Source: CAYYED01 sp964470785 (GTDB lineage Bacteria; Patescibacteriota; Minisyncoccia; Minisyncoccales; PEYH01). Taken from it: 26,146 nt of DNA. Under the pieces are notes generated by a model that saw only the letters and a list, made by a program, of their open reading frames with translations, made no database searches and was not told the origin of the DNA. The stretch lies in the NCBI GenBank assembly GCA_964470785.1, contig CAYYED010000028.1:1-26146 (forward strand), given 5' to 3'. Both the position numbers and the translations under genes were made by a program. This document shows positions 20,039 through 26,146 of the stretch, piece after piece. The first letter of the stretch is position 1, and every line of letters begins with the position of its first letter.

Positions 20039-21484
20039 ATGTTTTTTTTGTCAAATAATATTTTTCAAAAAATTTTTCCGGTTATAGTTTTTATACTGGC
20101 GCTTTTAGCGCCTTTTTTTGCTTTTGTTGAGGGGGCGGTAGATGAAGAAAAATGCCAAGCAGTCTTGCAAGATACGGAAAAGGAATGCCAATCGTTAAGC
20201 AAAGAACAGTGTCAAGCCCTGTTAAATCAGTGCCTTGATTTTTATCAGAAACAAAGCGATTTTTATAAAGATAAAGTCGGGCAAACCCAACAAGAGAAAA
20301 AAACTTTACAAAATCAGATAAATATTCTTGCTAATAGAATTAGCCAACATAACAGCGAAATTTATAGAAATAATTTAATGATTAGTGATTTAGGTTTACA
20401 AATGCAGGATACCCAAGTATCTATTGAGAACACTACCAAACAAATAGAAGAAGCTAAAGAAAGATTATCTGAATTGTTGCGCTTAAGAGTAGAACAAGAT
20501 AACCGTTCTCTTATAGAAATAATGTTTGCCGAAGAGCATCTCTCCGGATTTTTTGACGAGCTGGCCGCCATAGAGGCATTAAGCGTTAAAAATCAAGAAT
20601 TACTTCAAGGTGTTAAAAATTTAAAATCCGTTTTAGAAAAACAAGAGCAATCACTGGATGCCGAAAAACAAGATTTAGAGAGGGTTGTTCAAGTTCAACA
20701 AATACAAAAACAGGAAAGCCAGGCAACAAGAAAAGAGCGGGAAAAATTATTAGGGATGACCGAGTCCCAATATCAACAGTACGTCCGACAACAAGAAGAA
20801 GCTCAAAAGCGAGTAGAGGATATTCGCGCACAGCTTCTTGATCTTGTCGGTGTGCCGGAAGCGCCGACTTTTGGCGAGGCGCTTGACCTTGCTCAATGGG
20901 TAGAGCGTCAGACCGGTATTCGTCCGGCACTTCTTCTTGCTATTATTACTCAAGAATCGGCGCTTGGTCGAAATGTTGGACAGTGTTATATTGCCGACAC
21001 AACAAGCGGTATATCGGTGAGTATTGGCGGAGGAGCGCGTTTTACCAACGGAATTCATGCTAAGCGAGACCTTCCCTCTTTTCTCCAAATTACCCGGGAA
21101 GTGGGGAGAAATCCCCTTCAGACGCCCATATCATGTCCAATAGTTGGTATCCCCGGATATGGAGGAGCTATGGGTCCTGCTCAGTTTATTCCATCCACAT
21201 GGAGTCTTTATAAGGAAAAAGTGTCTAACATTACGAGTCGACCCGCTGATCCATGGAATATAAGGGACGCCTTCTTAGCATCGGCTCTTCTCTTGCGTGA
21301 TAATGGAGGGGTGAATAATGAGCGGCGAGCAGCTCTTCAATATTTTGCCGGCGGGAATTGGGCTAATCCTGCTTATTCGTTTTACGGTGACATGGTTGTA
21401 AAAAGAACAAATTGCATGCAGAGTTTTATTGATACCGGCAGTATGTCAGCGGCCTGCAACAAACTTCTTTTTATCCCTGAATAA
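20039..21484 (+). CDS. Secreted coiled-coil protein with C-terminal lytic transglycosylase (MltB/SLT-like) domain
   Basis: The 481-aa protein has a signal or anchor helix (residues 10-31), a Cys-bearing helical stretch (39-65), a long coiled coil (about 70-265) like that of EnvC/PcsB, and a C-terminal catalytic domain (275-480). The domain has ITQESALGRNVG with the likely catalytic Glu306 and GAMGPAQFIPSTW (376-388), the block of MltB-like and other lytic transglycosylases. Such enzymes cut glycan strands with anhydro-MurNAc formation. Six or more cysteines in the C-terminal domain suggest disulfides. The usual EnvC LytM domain is replaced by a transglycosylase, so the coiled coil may regulate or localise the enzyme. 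Confidence 0.83.
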   Translation: MFFLSNNIFQKIFPVIVFILALLAPFFAFVEGAVDEEKCQAVLQDTEKECQSLSKEQCQALLNQCLDFYQKQSDFYKDKVGQTQQEKKTLQNQINILANRISQHNSEIYRNNLMISDLGLQMQDTQVSIENTTKQIEEAKERLSELLRLRVEQDNRSLIEIMFAEEHLSGFFDELAAIEALSVKNQELLQGVKNLKSVLEKQEQSLDAEKQDLERVVQVQQIQKQESQATRKEREKLLGMTESQYQQYVRQQEEAQKRVEDIRAQLLDLVGVPEAPTFGEALDLAQWVERQTGIRPALLLAIITQESALGRNVGQCYIADTTSGISVSIGGGARFTNGIHAKRDLPSFLQITREVGRNPLQTPISCPIVGIPGYGGAMGPAQFIPSTWSLYKEKVSNITSRPADPWNIRDAFLASALLLRDNGGVNNERRAALQYFAGGNWANPAYSFYGDMVVKRTNCMQSFIDTGSMSAACNKLLFIPE

Positions 21485-21489
21485 AAAAA

Positions 21490-21506
21490 TAGGGGTTGCG
21501 CCCCTA
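21490..21506 (-). terminator. Terminator of prfA
   Basis: TAGGGG/CCCCTA stem with loop TTGCG; on the minus strand it is followed by ATTTTTTT. It overlaps the prfA stop codon at 21504-21506. Confidence 0.7.
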
Positions 21507-22553
21507 AATTCTTTCTGATTCGTTAATAATTTCGTCAAGTTCGCCTGACATTACTGATTCTAAGTTATGCCAGGTTTTTTTTATGCGGTGGTCAGTAAGC
21601 CGATTTTGGGGGAAATTATATGTCCTAATTTTTTCTGCTCTTTTAGCTTGGCCGACCTGTCCGCGGCGGGCAGAACCCATCTTACTCTTTTGTTCTTCTT
21701 GCTTTTTCTCCAGGATTTTTGCTTCTAATACGGCCAAGGCATTTTCTTTGTTTTGCAGCAAGCTTCTTTCTGTTTGTGAAGAGACCACAATGCCGGTGGG
21801 CAGGTGTTTGATTCTGACGGCAGTTTCTCTTTTATTAACATATTGTCCTCCGGGCCCTGAAGATTTAAAGGTTGTCATTTCTAATTCTTCCGGCTTAACG
21901 GATATTTGCGTTTTTTTTGGTTTTGGCAAAACGGCAACCGAAGCAGTAGAGGTGTGAATCCTTCCCGATTTTTCCGTAGCAGGGATTCTTTGTACCCGGT
22001 GGACTCCTCCTTCATATTTTAATTTTGAATAGACATTTTTTCCGGAAACCGCAAACGCGATTTCTTTGTATCCATGAAGTCCCGTCTGATTTTGGCTAAG
22101 GATTTTTGTCTTCCAGCCCTGTTTTTCTGCATACCGGATATACATATTAAATAGATTAGAAGAAAAAAGAGCGGCCTCTTCTCCTCCGGCCCCGGCTCTA
22201 ATTTCTACAATAATAGCATCGGGTTCTTCTTGTTCCCCGCTTGAATGTTTAATTAACCGTTCTAATTCTTGTTTTATTCTTTGCTCTTTTTTTGTCAAAA
22301 TCCCTTTTTCTTCCAAAGCCAAAGCAGCCAGTAACGGGTCTTTTTCTGTGGTTAAAATTTTTTCCGCCTCTTGCATTTGCTTCTGGATGGTTTCTAATTC
22401 TTGATTTCTGCTCAAGATTGTCTGATAAAATTCTTGTTCTTTTTTTAATTTTCCCGCCCTTTCCCAGTCCAAAGCATTCTCGGCTTTGCCGAGTTCTTCT
22501 TTAATTTTTTGAAATTCTTGTTTTATGGTTTTTAAATTTTCCATTTGTTTCAT
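21504..22553 (-). CDS. prfA: Peptide chain release factor 1
   Basis: The 349-aa protein recognises UAA and UAG and releases the finished chain on the ribosome. Key residues: the stop-codon tripeptide PAT at 191-193 (RIPATEKSGR, the RF1 type rather than the RF2 SPF), and the catalytic GGQ at 235-237 (SSGPGGQYVNK). The N-terminal coiled-coil domain is intact. Codon 1 lies after a G-rich stretch (GAGAGGGGGATAA) that works as an SD but belongs to a dispersed repeat; a second ATG four codons on is possible. It lies downstream of rpmE on the same strand, the usual neighbour. Confidence 0.95.
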   Translation of the reverse strand: MKQMENLKTIKQEFQKIKEELGKAENALDWERAGKLKKEQEFYQTILSRNQELETIQKQMQEAEKILTTEKDPLLAALALEEKGILTKKEQRIKQELERLIKHSSGEQEEPDAIIVEIRAGAGGEEAALFSSNLFNMYIRYAEKQGWKTKILSQNQTGLHGYKEIAFAVSGKNVYSKLKYEGGVHRVQRIPATEKSGRIHTSTASVAVLPKPKKTQISVKPEELEMTTFKSSGPGGQYVNKRETAVRIKHLPTGIVVSSQTERSLLQNKENALAVLEAKILEKKQEEQKSKMGSARRGQVGQAKRAEKIRTYNFPQNRLTDHRIKKTWHNLESVMSGELDEIINESERI

Positions 22554-22554
22554 T

Positions 22555-22656
22555 TATCCCCCTCTCTTAATTCCTCCCTCTCTAAAGAAGGGGGAGGGAA
22601 GGGCGGGCTTTAATCCCTCACCCTCTAAAGAAGGGGGAGGGAAGGGAGGGGGAGGT
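22555..22656. repeat. CCTCCCC-type repeat between rpmE and prfA
   Basis: Two direct copies of a unit containing CTCTAAAGAAGGGGGAGGGA and AGGG (about 22579-22606 and 22623-22650), flanked by CCCTC/GAGGG runs, so the region is also palindromic. It is related to the elements at 4394 and 25946. Confidence 0.65.
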
Positions 22657-22663
22657 AGCACAA

Positions 22664-22686
22664 AAAAACAGCTTAAAGCTGTTTTT
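22664..22686 (-). terminator. Terminator of rpmE
   Basis: AAAAACAGC (22664-22672) / GCTGTTTTT (22678-22686) with loop TTAAA, 14 bp after the rpmE stop codon in the direction of transcription. Confidence 0.7.
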
Positions 22687-22700
22687 ATGCCCTGAAATTG

Positions 22701-22925
22701 TTATTTCTTTTTTCCTTTCTTTTGCTTTTCCATTCTCTTTTTGAATTTTTGAATTTGGCCCATTGCGTCAATCAGCTTGTCTTTTCCGGTATAAAAAGAA
22801 TGGCAAGCAGAACACACCTCTACCTCAATTTTTTCTTTAGTAGAGCCGGTTTGAAAAGTGTTTCCGCAAGAACAATGCACTTCGGCATTAGGATAATATT
22901 TTGGATGAATATCTTTTTTTGCCAT
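22701..22925 (-). CDS. rpmE: Ribosomal protein bL31 (zinc-binding form)
   Basis: The 74-aa protein opens MAKKDIHPKYYPNAEVHCSC and continues GNTF, the L31 signature. CSC (residues 18-20) and CSAC (about 38-41) form the zinc site of the C+ type; the typical HPFYTGK is here HSFYTGKDKLID. A lysine-rich tail replaces the usual end. L31 bridges the ribosomal subunits. The gene has a good promoter some 115 bp upstream and may lead into prfA, although a terminator and repeat intervene. Confidence 0.95.
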   Translation of the reverse strand: MAKKDIHPKYYPNAEVHCSCGNTFQTGSTKEKIEVEVCSACHSFYTGKDKLIDAMGQIQKFKKRMEKQKKGKKK

Positions 22926-23072
22926 TTTTTTTATTTCAACTTATTGCGCCTTCGGGGCGAACAGTCCTTTCCCGCGGAGGGGGCGTAACCCTGCGGTCGG
23001 TTGCAAAAAACCTATGCAAGGATTCATTTCATATATAAACATCTTAACAAAAAAACGAAGAATGTCAATGAT
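22926..23072. other. Long rpmE leader with GC-rich segment
   Basis: No gene. It holds a GC-rich part (GCGCCTTCGGGGCG hairpin at about 22947-22960, then CCTTTCCCGCGGAGG) that stands out from the AT-rich context. It would be inside the rpmE leader if the promoter at 23041-23068 is right, so a leader RNA structure is possible. Confidence 0.4.
23041..23068 (-). promoter_or_regulatory. Promoter of rpmE
   Basis: On the minus strand perfect TTGACA (plus 23063-23068), 16-bp spacer, TAAGAT (23041-23046). It lies just beyond the pseudopilin stop, and so gives a leader of about 110 nt before rpmE. Confidence 0.55.
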
Positions 23073-23606
23073 TTAATAACGAAGAAGGCCGTGGATGCAG
23101 TAGGTATATTCATTATTCGGGGTTCCGGCGGAATTAGTAAGCCGAGGAAAGTTAAGCTCGGTTGTCTCTGTTGAAAAAAGGAAACTCCACTCGTAATCAG
23201 TGCGTGATCTTCCAGAACAGTACCATCCAGATGTAAAATCATAATTTTCAGCAGTGCCAATTCCCATATATTCATAACAAAGGCGATGAGGCGTGGCGCT
23301 GCTGTTGACCGGGTCAAGGGGAACAGAAGCCAATAATTTTTCTGTAATTAATCCGGCAAGTGAATTATTATTGCCTACATTACACCTTGCATTTCCTGTA
23401 AATTGAGGATAGTACCCCATAGCATCATAATAGAGCTCAATAGCCAAACGTATTTGTCGGATTTCCGAGATTCTTTTCGCATCCCTAGCTTTTGTTGTGG
23501 CTTGTCTTATATTTACAATTATGATACTTGTTAAAAGCCCGATAATAGCAATAACTACTAAAATTTCAATAAGCGTGAATCCTTTGTGGCTTTTGTTATT
23601 CTCCAT
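23073..23606 (-). CDS. Type IV pilin / pseudopilin
   Basis: The 177-aa protein has the prepilin signature HKGFTLIEILVVIAIIGLL: a short basic leader, cleavage between Gly9 and Phe10, Glu at mature position 5 and a hydrophobic helix of about 22 residues. The ensuing ARDAKRISEIRQIRLAIELYYDAMGYYP is characteristic of PilA/GspG-type pilins in CPR and other bacteria. Four cysteines in the C-terminal half could pair. It is assembled by a type IV pilus or competence machine encoded elsewhere. The start overlaps the upstream gene by 11 bp (23596-23606). Confidence 0.92.
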   Translation of the reverse strand: MENNKSHKGFTLIEILVVIAIIGLLTSIIIVNIRQATTKARDAKRISEIRQIRLAIELYYDAMGYYPQFTGNARCNVGNNNSLAGLITEKLLASVPLDPVNSSATPHRLCYEYMGIGTAENYDFTSGWYCSGRSRTDYEWSFLFSTETTELNFPRLTNSAGTPNNEYTYCIHGLLRY

Positions 23607-23913
23607 AAGTTTCTTCGTAGTAAAGGCCTTCTTCGTCAGGGGACAGGGGGTGAGGCGTGCGAAAAGAATTCCAGAGTAAAAAAATGGAAAAAGCTATTGT
23701 TGCTATTAATAGCCCTATCAATAAAAATTCTGCCTGCTTTTCATTCTTAATTAACCCCCCGGAATATTTAATCAGCCATTGAACAAGTTTAGAACTTCCG
23801 GGGCGAGGCGGAAGAGAAGAAAACTGGTCCCCCCAAGCCCCTACTTCGGGTTTTTTATTGGGACTCTTGAGCGAGCCGCTTAAATCTATTACTTTTCTGT
23901 TTTGTTCAGACAT
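23596..23913 (-). CDS. Single-pass membrane protein upstream of the pseudopilin
   Basis: The 105-aa protein has a soluble N-terminal part (1-60) rich in Pro and Ser and one membrane helix (about 62-82, AEFLLIGLLIATIAFSIFLL), then a short tail (RTPHPLSPDEEGLYYEETYGE). The gene overlaps the pseudopilin by 11 bp, so the two are co-translated and may interact. No family is recognised. Similar small proteins next to CPR pilin genes are known to me only as 'hypothetical'. A weak -10 (TAAAAT on the minus strand at 23933-23938) lies upstream. Confidence 0.7.
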   Translation of the reverse strand: MSEQNRKVIDLSGSLKSPNKKPEVGAWGDQFSSLPPRPGSSKLVQWLIKYSGGLIKNEKQAEFLLIGLLIATIAFSIFLLWNSFRTPHPLSPDEEGLYYEETYGE

Positions 23914-23965
23914 AATAATGATTAATTATTGTATTTTATCAATTATAATTTTTTTTACAAGCAAG

Positions 23966-24041
23966 TGTGCCGGATGGGTATATTGACAACACTTCACTGC
24001 CCGCGTTATCGTGGCGTTACCAATGTGTTTCATTTTTTACA
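23966..24041. repeat. 76-bp dispersed element, copy B (inverted)
   Basis: Reverse complement of copy A (18954-19029), same length, 64/76 identical. It sits between the divergent pseudopilin and rpsB units. Confidence 0.85.
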
Positions 24042-24125
24042 GTAAGCTTTCTTTTTTTGTCCATAGTTCATATTCTTGCTTTTTTCCCTCTTTTTTGGAG
24101 AGATAGGATAAAAGAGAGCAAAGTG
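24042..24125. other. Stretch upstream of the rpsB promoter with an inverted repeat
   Basis: No gene. It contains CTCTTTT...AAAAGAG (about 24089-24116), similar to the pair before rplY. Confidence 0.3.
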
Positions 24126-24154
24126 TTGACCAAATAATTTTCAGATGATATAGT
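24126..24154 (+). promoter_or_regulatory. Promoter of rpsB
   Basis: TTGACC at 24126-24131, 17-bp spacer, TATAGT at 24149-24154; the ATG is 21 bp further on, giving a leader of about 15 nt. Confidence 0.7.
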
Positions 24155-24175
24155 AGTAAATACTTTTATAAAATT

Positions 24176-24910
24176 ATGGAAACAACAACAGGCACCAATA
24201 CCAATAAAGAAAAAGATAAATTCGGCTTAAACATTGAAGAAATGAATGCGGCCGGCCTTTATTTTGGCCATCGCACCTCTAAGTGCCATCCCAATATGAA
24301 GCCGTATATTATGGGAGTGAGAGGGAGCGACCATATTAATGTAATTGACATGGAAAAGACCAAGGAACTGTTTATCCAGACATTAGAATTTTTGCAGGAA
24401 TTTATTCAGCAGGGGAAAACTATTCTTTTTGTCGGAACAAAGCTTCCTGTAAGGAAAATAACCAGAGAGACAGCCGAAGAATGCGATATGCCTTATGTGA
24501 TTAATAGGTGGCTCGGGGGAACTGTTACCAATTTTTCTATCATCAAAGAAAGAATTGACTATTTTAATGACTTGAAACAAAAGAAAGAACAAGGCGAATT
24601 GGAAAAATACACTAAAAAAGAGCAGGTAGATATTGACAGAGAACTGGAAAAATTAGAGGAAAAAATTGGAGGAATTAAAGATATGGAAAAATTGCCCGAT
24701 GCCATTTTTGTTTTAAATATGAGAGCCGACGCTTTGGCGATTAAAGAGGCAAAAACAAAAGGTATTAAAGTAATAGGCATTGCCGATACCGAAGTAGACC
24801 CAAAGCAGGCGGATTATTTTATTCCTGCCAATGATGATGCAATAAGTTCGGTAAAATATATACTGGGGAAAGTAAAGGAAGTGATAAAAAAATCAAAAAG
24901 CAAAGCGTAA
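24176..24910 (+). CDS. rpsB: Ribosomal protein uS2
   Basis: The 244-aa product has all uS2 blocks: AAGLYFGHRTSKCHPNMKPY, IDMEKTKELFIQTLEFL, FVGTKLPVRKITRETAEECD, INRWLGGTVTNF, KLPDAIFVLN, EAKTKGIKVIGIADTEVDP and IPANDDAISSVKYIL. A coiled-coil insertion (residues 130-165) is usual. uS2 is needed to complete the 30S subunit. A charged N-terminal extension of about 15 residues precedes the standard start, as in some CPR. It is followed by tsf, as in most bacteria, but with an unusually long repeat-filled gap. Confidence 0.96.
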   Translation: METTTGTNTNKEKDKFGLNIEEMNAAGLYFGHRTSKCHPNMKPYIMGVRGSDHINVIDMEKTKELFIQTLEFLQEFIQQGKTILFVGTKLPVRKITRETAEECDMPYVINRWLGGTVTNFSIIKERIDYFNDLKQKKEQGELEKYTKKEQVDIDRELEKLEEKIGGIKDMEKLPDAIFVLNMRADALAIKEAKTKGIKVIGIADTEVDPKQADYFIPANDDAISSVKYILGKVKEVIKKSKSKA

Positions 24911-24985
24911 TTAATTTTCAATTTTCAATTATCCATAGGCCGACCGCTGGAGCGATCAGCGGGCTAAGCAATTTTCAATCAATTT
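24911..24985. repeat. GC-rich palindromic element, intergenic copy (murC-insert family)
   Basis: The core CGACCGCTGGAGCGATCAGC GGG is bracketed by CAATTTTCAATT on both sides. The reverse complement matches the murC element (17306-17374) in its CCCGCTG..CGCTCCAGCGG core and flanking AAAATTG. Confidence 0.8.
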
Positions 24986-25330
24986 TTAAAAAGCGAAAAA
25001 CTAAAAGCTAAAAGCGAAAAACTAAAATGCAAAGTGACACAGCAGTGTCATCCCCGCGCAGATGTGGATCTATATAGCAGTGTCATCCCCGTCCCCGCCT
25101 TCGCGGGGATAAACTCCGGCGGAGAACAATTTCCCCCTGTCATCCCCGCGCAGGCGGGGATCCAAACAATGGATTCCCGCTCCCCGATCATCGGGGACAG
25201 GTTCCGCGGGAATGACAAAAGAGCTTTTGTCATTTTGAATTTTGAGTTGTAGTTTTGCGCTTTTCGTTTTACGCTTTACGCTTTCGTATTGAAAATTAAG
25301 AAATTAGAAATCTTAAATATATAAATCAAT
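24986..25330. repeat. Stacked repeats between rpsB and tsf
   Basis: Contains direct AAAGCGAAAAACTAAAA units (about 24987-25027) and their inverted relatives (TTTTGCGCTTTTCGTTTTACGC at 25254-25280), at least three 'GTCATCCCCGCG' units (25049, 25083, 25138) and the palindrome at 25171-25216 that matches the second murC insert. No gene is supported; open frames are repeat translations. Confidence 0.75.
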
Positions 25331-25337
25331 TATTATT

Positions 25338-25922
25338 ATGGCAAAATTAGATCAACTCAAACAACTTCGCGCAGAGACCTCGGTTTCTCTTTCCCAATGC
25401 AAAAAGGCGCTGGAAGAGTCTGGGGGAGACATTGAGAAAGCCAAAGAAATTTTGCGCCAATGGGGGCAGAACTTGGCAGGAAAAAAAAGCCAAAGAGAAA
25501 CAGGGGAAGGGATTATAGATGCTTATATTCACGCCAATAAAAAGCTGGGAGTTTTATTAGATCTAAGGTGTGAAACCGATTTTGTGGCAAGAAATGAAAA
25601 ATTTGGGGAACTTGCCCATGAAATTGCTCTTCATATTGCCGCGATGGCGCCGCTGTATGTTAAAGAAGAAGATATTCCCGAAGAGGTTCTGGAAAAAGAA
25701 AAGGGAATTTTTAAAGAGACCGATGATTTGAAAAGAAAGCCGGAAGAGATTAAAGAAAAAATTATTGCCGGGAAACTGCAAAAATTCAAAAAAGAAAACT
25801 CTCTTTTATCCCAATCCTATGTTAAAGACCCGAGTATTACTATCCAAGAATTGATTGGCAAATATGTTGCTGAAATAGGGGAGAACATCACCGTAGCCGG
25901 GTTTTTTAGGATGGAAATTTGA
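25338..25922 (+). CDS. tsf: Elongation factor Ts
   Basis: The 194-aa protein exchanges GDP for GTP on EF-Tu. The N-terminal UBA-like domain (KLDQLKQLRAETSVSLSQCKKALEES) and the TDFVARN motif (80-86), which contacts EF-Tu, are intact, and a single core repeat with a helical linker follows, as in shortened EF-Ts of CPR bacteria. The usual family N-term signature 'GAGMMDCKKAL' reads SVSLSQCKKAL. It is about 90 residues shorter than E. coli EF-Ts (283 aa). The ATG has no SD sequence. The stop TGA (25920-25922) runs into an AATTTTC repeat. Confidence 0.95.
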   Translation: MAKLDQLKQLRAETSVSLSQCKKALEESGGDIEKAKEILRQWGQNLAGKKSQRETGEGIIDAYIHANKKLGVLLDLRCETDFVARNEKFGELAHEIALHIAAMAPLYVKEEDIPEEVLEKEKGIFKETDDLKRKPEEIKEKIIAGKLQKFKKENSLLSQSYVKDPSITIQELIGKYVAEIGENITVAGFFRMEI

Positions 25923-25945
25923 TAATTTTCAATTTTCAATCAATA

Positions 25946-26079
25946 CCTTCCCCCACCTTAATCCTCCCCCTCTTTTGGATGAGGAGGAAATGGAAAGACC
26001 TTAATCCTCCCCCTTCCCTTAAGGGAAGGGGGAGGAAGGAGGGGGATGGGGTATCTGGCATATAGCCATTAAGAATTAG
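25946..26079. repeat. MITE-like CCTCCCC-family element, copy 2 (inverted)
   Basis: The right end, read in reverse complement, is TTAATGGCTATATGCCAGATACCCCATCCCC, matching copy 1 at 4392 except for a 3-bp gap and one base. The centre is CCCTTCCCTTAAGGGAAGGG. A degenerate second half with ATCCTCCCCCTCTTTTGGATGAGG lies to the left. Confidence 0.7.
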
Positions 26080-26088
26080 AAATTTTTT

Positions 26089-26146
26089 ATGCTAACTCTA
26101 ATCCTCTTTCTACTTTTAGCAGTGAGTTTTTTGGGCATGTTTTTGC
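26089..26146 (+). CDS. Membrane protein, N-terminal fragment
   Basis: The frame starts at ATG 26089 and runs off the window as MLTLILFLLLAVSFLGMFL, a hydrophobic N-terminal helix. The gene begins about 165 bp after tsf and beyond a repeat. Nothing more can be said from 19 residues. Confidence 0.4.
   Translation, partial: MLTLILFLLLAVSFLGMFL

Noticed and set aside
22926..23030. GC-rich segment as a possible tRNA or small RNA gene
   Set aside because: It forms hairpins but not a cloverleaf, and it lies within the likely rpmE leader; it is listed only as a leader.
25034..25252. Frame encoding VIPAQAGIQ and, on the other strand, WIPACAGMT
   Set aside because: Well-known by-product of a dispersed palindromic repeat; the frames overlap on both strands of the repeat array.
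1..26146. UGA recoding as in Gracilibacteria/Absconditabacteria
   Set aside because: Several genes end cleanly at TGA with their normal C-termini (greA, nagZ, rplY, tsf), and no in-frame UGA interrupts a conserved domain.
1..26146. tRNA or rRNA genes and CRISPR arrays
   Set aside because: No cloverleaf with a GTTCRA-type arm, no conserved rRNA stretches and no evenly spaced repeats of 25-40 bp were seen. The only tandem array is the 7-bp one. A covariance search was not possible.

Overview
The window looks like chromosomal DNA from a small-genome, AT-rich bacterium, most likely a Patescibacteria/CPR member of Parcubacteria type. This rests on inference, not on a marker tree. The supporting signs are short versions of housekeeping proteins (EF-Ts about 194 aa, GreA 150 aa), many small membrane-anchored proteins of unknown function, AT-rich leaders without Shine-Dalgarno (SD) sequences before most genes, and a patescibacterial-looking C-terminal domain at 12.3 kb. 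TGA ends several genes (greA, nagZ, rplY, tsf), so the code is the standard bacterial one, not the UGA-recoded CPR code. No tRNA, rRNA, CRISPR array or transposase was seen.

Layout. 0-2.2 kb: 3' end of xseA, then xseB, an anchored unknown protein and a double zinc-ribbon protein on the minus strand. 2.3-4.4 kb: greA, an MGMT-TsaC fusion, a two-helix membrane protein and a bPH2-type membrane protein. 4.8-9.7 kb: envelope genes, comprising an L,D-transpeptidase fused to a degenerate S11 domain, DUF3175, DUF167/YggU, a membrane-anchored NagZ overlapping a DUF1460 amidase, and an anchored FKBP isomerase. 9.8-11.4 kb: rubrerythrin (-) with a palindrome over its -35 box, and a Gmad2-domain protein. 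11.5-14.8 kb: a block in which three of four genes (DUF502-like, thymidine kinase, zinc/HTH protein) have strong SD sequences, unlike the rest of the window. 14.9-18.6 kb: thpR, a Na+/Pi cotransporter-PhoU protein and murC. 18.7-21.5 kb: two tiny membrane ORFs, rplY and a coiled-coil lytic transglycosylase. 21.5-23.9 kb (minus strand): prfA, rpmE, a pseudopilin and its overlapping partner. 24.2-25.9 kb: rpsB and tsf, split by 427 bp of stacked repeats. The window ends just inside another membrane-protein gene.

The most striking structure is a set of short dispersed palindromic repeats. At least five families recur, several as inverted copies at distant places. Two of them sit in frame inside murC, and a third forms the 3' end of murC. 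The first murC insert is bracketed by near-identical 12-bp repeats exactly 57 bp (19 codons) apart. Its GC-rich core matches an intergenic element between rpsB and tsf. The second murC insert matches another element in that same intergenic region. This resembles in principle the Rickettsia palindromic elements that insert in frame into genes. A separate 76-bp element occurs twice without gaps (64/76 identical) in inverted orientation.

Functionally, much of the window concerns peptidoglycan: precursor synthesis (MurC), cross-linking (L,D-transpeptidase), cleavage (transglycosylase-like protein) and muropeptide breakdown (NagZ plus DUF1460). The last pair carries N-terminal membrane anchors. 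The other main theme is translation: uS2, EF-Ts, bL25, bL31, RF1, and the TsaC half of the fusion (tRNA t6A synthesis).
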